Both the position numbers and the translations under genes were made by a program. Below, piece after piece: positions 28,761 to 33,441 of a stretch of DNA of 33,441 bases. Source of the DNA: an uncultured Prevotellaceae bacterium (GTDB lineage Bacteria > Bacteroidota > Bacteroidia > Bacteroidales > Bacteroidaceae); the NCBI GenBank assembly GCA_900316265.1, contig ONCH01000031.1:1-33441 (forward strand), written 5' to 3'. A model generated the notes under the pieces. The model saw only the letters and a list, made by a program, of their open reading frames with translations. It did no database searches and was not told the origin of the DNA. The first letter of the stretch is position 1; each line of letters begins with the position of its first letter.

Positions 28761-30017
28761 TTAGATTTCTATTTCATTTACTTTCAGTTCTCCAGACATC
28801 AACTTTGGAAGAAGGGTGTCGCGGAGAGTCGCGAGTCGACGAGATTCTTGATGGTTGCATATTACTTTTTCCAAAAAGGGATATAGTAATAAATTGAATT
28901 GTGCTATTATTTCTTCGCTAGGATAAATTATGGATATAGTTTCTATATCTTTACCACTTATATTAGGTTGAGCACTTCCTTGTCCTCTTCGAACTATTTC
29001 TTCAAACACATTTGGCCTTTTAAGATAATAATAAACGAATGGTAATCTTTTTAGTGGGTTATCCCCTAAGAAGAATTTACCGACACGTTGATTTACGCAT
29101 AATTTATTGTTTGAATGTACTATACAGAATTTTCCTATCGTGGCACCCGTCATAGCAATAAGCAAATCACCAACTTTTGTTTGGAATTCTTTTGCTAAAT
29201 CCGCATGTTCATTCGAAACAAATGAACTATCTGTCATATCTAAACGTCCATCATCGGTTATATTCTTTATCTTAACAACGGGAATACCACTGTTAGACCA
29301 CCAAGAACTCTTAAATGCATAACCTGAACGAACTTTGCAATAATCCCCTATTGCTCTAACTCTCCATCCTTTCGGAATCCTGCCCAATTCACAATCAACA
29401 AACTCACCATCCTTGAATGGTTCGAAGTCCACGAACCAGGACTTAAACAACGCCTGGGCCTGCTGCTCTAAATTGTCATTTATCCGACTGTTTGCCTCGA
29501 TTTTGTCATCAAGTGATTTGAGAATAGATGCAATTCTTCTTTGTGATTCTAAGTTTGGCGCTTTGATATTAATTGCTTGTATGTTTTTAATTGGCAACTT
29601 TGCCTGAACAGCCCCAACAATTCCTTTCTCTATTTCATTTTTACCGAGTTCAGAAACAAGATAATAATATAGGTATTCTTTATTAATAGCAGTTATATCA
29701 ATAAGCTTTACGCAGTTTTCTGTTAAATTGGATTTATCAAGCGAATTGCCTATTATTGCAACCAATCCAATTGTCCCTACAATAGAAACAATAATATCGC
29801 CACTATTAACTATGTATCTTGATATGGATTTTTGGGTTTCGTCATCTACATATTCAAAAGAAGAATCAAGTTCTAAAACCTTCTTCTGTCCGAGATCACG
29901 AACGCGAATATAGGGATGTGAATTCTTCGCTTTTATAAGATTCACACCTTTTGGTAATCTTTTTCCGCCTTTTACTTGGGCAATATCTCCTAACTTATAT
30001 TCTTTCCACTCTTCCAT
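28761..30017 (-). CDS. hsdS: Type I restriction enzyme, specificity subunit
   Basis: 418 residues with the standard two-half layout. Target recognition domain 1 spans residues 1 to about 155 (EWKEYKLGDIAQVKGGKRLP at the start). The central conserved helix is at about 157-200 (ESQRRIASILKSLDDKIEAN, ending QALFKSWFVDFEPF). Target domain 2 is at about 210-375 (GRIPKGWRVRAIGDYCKVRSGYAFKSS). The distal helix is at about 378-418 (LATLRDTLLPKLMSGELKV). HsdS binds the bipartite DNA site for both methylation and cutting; the site cannot be read from sequence. It is clearly AT-richer than hsdM and hsdR, as is usual for exchangeable specificity genes. It is 10 bp downstream of rhuM. Confidence 0.95.
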   Translation of the reverse strand: MEEWKEYKLGDIAQVKGGKRLPKGVNLIKAKNSHPYIRVRDLGQKKVLELDSSFEYVDDETQKSISRYIVNSGDIIVSIVGTIGLVAIIGNSLDKSNLTENCVKLIDITAINKEYLYYYLVSELGKNEIEKGIVGAVQAKLPIKNIQAINIKAPNLESQRRIASILKSLDDKIEANSRINDNLEQQAQALFKSWFVDFEPFKDGEFVDCELGRIPKGWRVRAIGDYCKVRSGYAFKSSWWSNSGIPVVKIKNITDDGRLDMTDSSFVSNEHADLAKEFQTKVGDLLIAMTGATIGKFCIVHSNNKLCVNQRVGKFFLGDNPLKRLPFVYYYLKRPNVFEEIVRRGQGSAQPNISGKDIETISIIYPSEEIIAQFNLLLYPFLEKVICNHQESRRLATLRDTLLPKLMSGELKVNEIEI

Positions 30018-30027
30018 AAATGAGAAT

Positions 30028-31038
30028 TTACATCTTTTGATTGTCGTTATTCTCCAACAGCGCCTTTACTGCTTTGTCGAAGTCGCTCTCAAGCATACGC
30101 ATTTCACGCTCGCGATAGATTTCGAACTCACGCTCTGCTTTCTCAATGGCTTCCTGATGCGAAACAGAGCCAGTACCTTCGAGGATATTCCTGCGTAAAC
30201 GTAATATCTGGTCGTCGAGGGCTGCCACCCAGTCAGCCATCGTCATGGGATTCTGCTCTAAAGCCTGAAACTCTGCATAGTCGAGGAACTGCGAGGTGAG
30301 CAGATTCAAACGTTGCAACTCCAACTCCGTCAAATAGTTCTTAGCAATCTTTACATCGTCGCGAGTAACGTAGTTGCCCTTAAAGTTGGTCATACCCACA
30401 AAGGGCTTCTCGTTGTCTACTCGCTCATAAATCAGCTCTGCAGCAGTATGCTCATGGACTGCATAGTGCATCTTGTTCTGCACAGTAGAGAAGAACAGCT
30501 TGGTAGTCTTAGAACGAGGGTCATAATCGGTAGAGGTGGCATAGATATCTGTTACCTGCTGGTAGAAGTTACGCTCACTGCTACGGATGTCGCGAATGCG
30601 TTGCAGCAACTCCTTGAAGTAGCGATTACCTCCTTGCTTCAGACGTTCATCGTCCATCGTGAAGCCCTTCTGGATATATTCATGCAATAAGCGAGTGGCC
30701 CAGCGACGGAATCGCACGGCTATAGGCGACTGAACACGATAGCCGAGGGCAATAATGACGTCGAGATTGTAGTGCAGTACCTCATGAGTCTGGGTTTTGC
30801 CCTCAATAGCTCCATGCTGAGTGGTTGTTCGGAATTTCCGAACTACCACTTCTTTGTCTAGTTCTTTATCTTCAAAGATGTTTTTAAGATGCTCACTGAT
30901 ATTCGACTTGCTCGACTGGTAAATCTCTACCAGTTGGGCTTGTGTCAACCATACATCTTCATCAGCAAACAGAGTATTTACACTCAGTTTCCCTTCATCA
31001 TCTTTATATAGTATCAGTTTATTCTCTTTCTGTGACAT
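30028..31038 (-). CDS. rhuM: RhuM family protein
   Basis: 336 residues from the ATG at 31038; a TTG at 31053 is possible but abuts the hsdM stop. Shows the family opening ILYKDDEGKLSVNTLFADEDVWLTQAQLVEIYQSSKSNISEHLKNI, which is an HTH-like DNA-binding region, then HYNLDVIIALGYRVQSPIAVRFRRWAT, and a C-terminal helical domain (YAEFQALEQNPMTMADWVAALDDQI). RhuM was first named in a Salmonella pathogenicity island. Its biochemical role is unknown, though members are often embedded in type I restriction operons between hsdM and hsdS, exactly as here. A regulatory or anti-restriction-like role is only a guess. Confidence 0.93.
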   Translation of the reverse strand: MSQKENKLILYKDDEGKLSVNTLFADEDVWLTQAQLVEIYQSSKSNISEHLKNIFEDKELDKEVVVRKFRTTTQHGAIEGKTQTHEVLHYNLDVIIALGYRVQSPIAVRFRRWATRLLHEYIQKGFTMDDERLKQGGNRYFKELLQRIRDIRSSERNFYQQVTDIYATSTDYDPRSKTTKLFFSTVQNKMHYAVHEHTAAELIYERVDNEKPFVGMTNFKGNYVTRDDVKIAKNYLTELELQRLNLLTSQFLDYAEFQALEQNPMTMADWVAALDDQILRLRRNILEGTGSVSHQEAIEKAEREFEIYREREMRMLESDFDKAVKALLENNDNQKM

Positions 31039-31053
31039 ATTTAGTTTTCCCAA

Positions 31054-32562
31054 TTATATCTCAAATCCAATACTACCTAACTGCTTCTTAATCTCATCCT
31101 CCAAGCGGTGGCTCTCAGCGAAGAGACTGCTGAGCTCTGAGGTCAGGCGTGCCATCTTTTCTGCAAATGGTTCTCCGTCATCTTCTTGCTCAGCAATGCC
31201 CACATAGCGGCCTGGAGTAAGGATGAAGTCTTGTGCTGCGATGTCTTGTAAGGTCTTTACTGCACAGAAGCCTTTTTCATCTTCAAGAGTACCATTGCGG
31301 AAACGCTCAAAGGTATCGGCAATCTTCTTGATGTCCTCTGCCATCAGTTCACGTACGGCACGAGTTACCATCGTACCCATATTGCGAGCGTCAATGAAAA
31401 GCGTCTTGCCTGCCTGCTGCTTGTTGCGAGAGAGGAACCACAGCGATACAGGAATACCCGTGCTGTAGAACAGCTGGCTGGGCAAGGCAATGATGCCCTC
31501 TACCAAGTCAGCCTCTACTATCTTCTGGCGGATAGCGCCTTCACCACCTGTCTGACTGCTCAATGCGCCATTGGCCAACACCAAACCGATGCGACCTGTG
31601 GGAGAAAGATGGTGAATCATGTGCTGCATCCATGCAAAGTTGGCATTGCCTGCTGGTGGGATGCCAAACTTCCAACGGACGTCCTTTTCCAACTTGTCTG
31701 CTCCCCAGTCGCTGAGATTGAAAGGAGGATTTGCCATAATGAAATCTGCCTTCAACGTGAGGTGCTGGTCGTTGAAGAAGGTGTCGGCATACGACTTGCC
31801 AAGGTTTGCCTCCAGTCCGCGGATGGCGACATTCATGTGTGCCATCTTCCATGTGCTGGGGTTGGCCTCCTGACCATAGACGCTGATGTTGTTAATATCC
31901 TTCTGGTGGTTCTGTATGAACTTGGCACTCTGAACAAACATACCACCTGAGCCACAGCAGGGGTCATAGACACGGCCCTGATAAGGCTGCAATATCTCGA
32001 CAATGGTTCGGACGATACAGCTGGGGGTATAGAATTCGCCAGCGTTCTTACCTTCCATAGAGGCGAACTTCTGCAAGCAGTATTCATAGACGCGACCCAG
32101 CAGATCCTTCTCGTCGCCCGACGCCAGCATGTGAATATTGGTGAAGAGGTCTACCACATCGCCCAAGCGGCGCTTGTCCAGTTCAGGACGTGCATAGTTG
32201 CTGGGCAGTACACCTTTCAGCTTGGTATTCTCGCGCTCAATAGCCTCCAGTGCATCGTCAATAACCTTACCAATCTGGGGCGTATGTGCTGCCAAGGAAA
32301 TAACCTGCCAACGCGCCTCCTGAGGAACGAAGAATACGTTGTCTGCCTCGTATTCGTCCTTATCCTCTACGTCAGCATCTGGCTCCTCCAACAATTCCTT
32401 GTATTTTGCCTCAAACTTATCGCTGATGTACTTCAGGAAAATCAGTCCCAGCACCACACCTTCATATTCCGAAGCATTCAGATTGCCTCGAAGCTTATCA
32501 GCAGCCCTCCATATTGCATCCTCAAAACCTATTGAGGTAGTATTCTCGCTTTTCTTTGCCAT
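31054..32562 (-). CDS. hsdM: Type I restriction enzyme, adenine methyltransferase subunit
   Basis: 502 residues. It has the N-terminal HsdM helical domain (residues 10-150), then the N6-adenine methyltransferase fold with AGEFYTP (175-181), SAM motif DPCCGSGGMF (200-209) and catalytic motif IV NPPF (278-281). The C-terminal helices contact HsdS (VEADLVEGIIALPSQLFYSTGIPVSLWFLSRN). HsdM with HsdS methylates the host site and protects the chromosome. It is the first gene of the seven-gene operon. A -7 box TATCTTTG lies about 52 bp upstream. The long well-conserved protein and higher GC suggest that it, like hsdR, belongs to the stable frame of the locus. Confidence 0.96.
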   Translation of the reverse strand: MAKKSENTTSIGFEDAIWRAADKLRGNLNASEYEGVVLGLIFLKYISDKFEAKYKELLEEPDADVEDKDEYEADNVFFVPQEARWQVISLAAHTPQIGKVIDDALEAIERENTKLKGVLPSNYARPELDKRRLGDVVDLFTNIHMLASGDEKDLLGRVYEYCLQKFASMEGKNAGEFYTPSCIVRTIVEILQPYQGRVYDPCCGSGGMFVQSAKFIQNHQKDINNISVYGQEANPSTWKMAHMNVAIRGLEANLGKSYADTFFNDQHLTLKADFIMANPPFNLSDWGADKLEKDVRWKFGIPPAGNANFAWMQHMIHHLSPTGRIGLVLANGALSSQTGGEGAIRQKIVEADLVEGIIALPSQLFYSTGIPVSLWFLSRNKQQAGKTLFIDARNMGTMVTRAVRELMAEDIKKIADTFERFRNGTLEDEKGFCAVKTLQDIAAQDFILTPGRYVGIAEQEDDGEPFAEKMARLTSELSSLFAESHRLEDEIKKQLGSIGFEI

Positions 32563-32613
32563 ATATTCTTTTACTCGCTTACGTAGTCAAAATCGTTTTA
32601 AGTTACTTGAATG

Positions 32614-32621
32614 CAAAGATA
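32614..32621 (-). promoter_or_regulatory. -7 box of the restriction operon promoter
   Basis: The minus strand reads TATCTTTG about 52 bp before the hsdM ATG, matching TAnnTTTG. The expected TTTG about 20 bp upstream is not clear, so the promoter may be weak or activator-dependent. Confidence 0.5.
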
Positions 32622-32720
32622 GCAAATAAAAATGAAAACCACCTTTTTTTTTCGAAAAAAACGTCTAAGCTACAAAAAATACGCCCACACAAGGAAATGG
32701 CCCCAAGGTATTGAGAACAA

Positions 32721-32743
32721 TTTTGCAGCAACTTGTTGCAAAA
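32721..32743. promoter_or_regulatory. Near-perfect 23-bp palindrome upstream of hsdM
   Basis: TTTTGCAGCAA-C-TTGTTGCAAAA pairs along 11 bp on each side with a single G-T pair. It lies about 100 bp upstream of the hsdM -7 box and has no T run after it, so an operator is more likely than a terminator. A regulator such as RhuM could bind here, but nothing shows it. Confidence 0.5.
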
Positions 32744-32784
32744 TCTATGTCAAGGGACTGTTCCTGATGTCGCAGAATCTCATT

Positions 32785-32952
32785 TCAACAGATTCCTACC
32801 GCTATTATCTTCCAAAACCTGCATCTGCTGGATGGCAATCTGGTTGAGTCAGCCCCCTCGAATTCGATGGGATTTCTAATTGTACCGAATTCAATACAAT
32901 TGAAATTGGGATTGTGTAGCATCTTAGTATTTTGTACTCTTATCTTTGCCAT
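32785..32952 (-). pseudogene. Relic of a KilA-N domain protein
   Basis: From the ATG at 32952 the minus strand reads MAKIRVQNTKM and then HNPNFNCIEFGTIRN. As I recall the Bacteroidetes KilA-N family, proteins open with MAKxKVQNTEI and, some 60 residues later, have a NPNFNxxEFxxIKxxAG motif. Here the two pieces are joined with the KilA-N core missing and the rest lost (next residues PIEFEGADSTRLPSS are unrelated). This fits an internally deleted and truncated phage-type antirepressor gene. The reading is from memory of the family. Confidence 0.5.
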
Positions 32953-32957
32953 AATCG

Positions 32958-33441
32958 TCAGATGTTTACTTTCCAATATCCAGTCTTGTTGCTGCCCACA
33001 CGAACAATAACACCCAAAGACTTCAATATGGAAATATGCTTATAAACTTGTCTTTCCTTCAAACCCTTTTTCGCGCAAATATCGGTAACCGTTGCTTTTG
33101 GATTCTGTTGGATAATTGCCAATATATCCCATGTAGATTGTGAAACTTCTGGGAATTTATCCTGCACTTTATCCTGCACTTTATCCTGCACTTTATTGGG
33201 AACTTTATCGTGCAGTTTATTAGGCAATGGCTCTCCTTGGTGCGACTTCAACGTCTTGTATATCTCGTTCAGCATAAAGTCGATGAATGGGCCCGACTGC
33301 CCTGCGTTAGTGCTGGCTGTGATAGCATCGTAATATTGCTGTTGATTACTATAAACCATGTTTTCTACAGGCAGATGTTCAAATAGAGGATGCAACTTGC
33401 CAAGTATCAGCGACTGCCACAGACGCCCCATTCGTCCGTTA
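32958..33441 (-). CDS. Fic family protein, C-terminal part (runs off the window)
   Basis: The minus strand enters the window inside the Fic active-site loop, reading NGRMGRLWQSLILGK, which is the end of the HxFxDGNGRxxR motif; the catalytic His lies outside. The helix EHLPVENMVYSNQQQYYDAI and PFIDFMLNEIYKTL complete the Fic fold. A linker built of 12-bp DNA repeats (KVPNKVQDKVQDKVQDK) follows, and a C-terminal winged helix (TWDILAIIQQNPKATVTDI, RQVYKHISILKSLGVIVRVG). Fic enzymes transfer AMP to proteins; forms with a C-terminal winged helix are widespread in Bacteroidetes and of unknown target. An inner ATG at 33431 is not the true start. Confidence 0.88.
   Translation of the reverse strand, partial: NGRMGRLWQSLILGKLHPLFEHLPVENMVYSNQQQYYDAITASTNAGQSGPFIDFMLNEIYKTLKSHQGEPLPNKLHDKVPNKVQDKVQDKVQDKFPEVSQSTWDILAIIQQNPKATVTDICAKKGLKERQVYKHISILKSLGVIVRVGSNKTGYWKVNI
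33156..33227. repeat. 12-bp in-frame tandem repeat in the fic linker
   Basis: Six 12-bp units. The first three (33156-33191) are identical, TTTATCCTGCAC, and the next three are diverged. In the protein they give tetrapeptides NKLH, DKVP, NKVQ, DKVQ, DKVQ and DKFP between the Fic fold and the winged helix. Identical copies suggest recent slippage. Confidence 0.85.

Larger units (their letters stand above)
32563..32957. other. 395-bp gap between hsdM and fic: promoter, palindrome, gene relic
   Basis: It holds the hsdM -7 box (32614-32621), an A/T-rich palindrome TTTTTTTCGAAAAAAA near 32646-32661, a long dyad at 32721-32743 and the KilA-N relic at 32785-32952. No intact gene is seen; a plus-strand frame at 32632-32847 has no protein-like features. 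Confidence 0.6.

Noticed and set aside
32632-32847. 71-codon plus-strand open frame upstream of hsdM
   Set aside because: It has no recognisable features and runs across the palindrome and promoter region; judged to be chance.

Overview
The window looks like chromosomal DNA of a Prevotella/Segatella-type member of the Bacteroidales. The evidence is Bacteroidetes-style promoters (TTTG, about 20 bp, then TAnnTTTG), type IX secretion (T9SS) components PorX and PorW, a T9SS sorting-tail remnant at the left edge, LytS/LytTR signalling, and the Bacteroidales fusion forms of the cobalamin enzymes. It divides into a housekeeping half (1-16.6 kb) and an accessory half (16.6-33.4 kb), with a tRNA-Pro(GGG) gene at the boundary.

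Housekeeping half. A plus-strand T9SS cargo gene ends at base 53 and converges, across a strong hairpin, on an outer-membrane beta-barrel gene. Next, on the minus strand, are a probable three-gene unit (carbohydrate-binding lipoprotein, LytS-like kinase, LytTR regulator) and an alanine-rich helical lipoprotein with its own promoter and terminator. Back to back with that promoter is a plus-strand cobalamin operon: CobJ-CbiC fusion, CobL (CbiE-CbiT), and a CbiG-CobM fusion. CbiG is broken by a frameshift near 8447 that looks like a small out-of-frame deletion. Converging on it is a minus-strand operon aroA, porW, porX, tsaE. The porW reading frame is fused in frame to an upstream small membrane protein.

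Accessory half. After the tRNA comes an all-minus-strand cluster: a HIRAN-like protein, three or four small unknown proteins, a VirE-N/DUF3987 primase-helicase-like protein and a P5-like muralytic protein. It resembles the replication and lysis core of a satellite or decayed integrative element, but no integrase is visible. A 500-bp gap carries a VapC toxin relic and a 21-bp tandem repeat. Then comes a seven-gene type I restriction operon in the order hsdM, rhuM, hsdS, EVE-like gene, EVE-plus-PD-(D/E)XK nuclease gene, small unknown, hsdR. The three genes between hsdS and hsdR are AT-rich and look like an inserted modified-DNA-sensing cassette. This is the best candidate for a little-described system here. 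The window ends with a KilA-N relic and the C-terminal part of a Fic protein.

Two genome-style features recur. Short tandem repeats (7-8 bp unit, 3-4 copies) sit at many gene junctions, often carrying the stop codon. GC-rich hairpin repeats are inserted in frame inside two genes. All assignments come from reading the sequence and from remembered family features; no database search was run.
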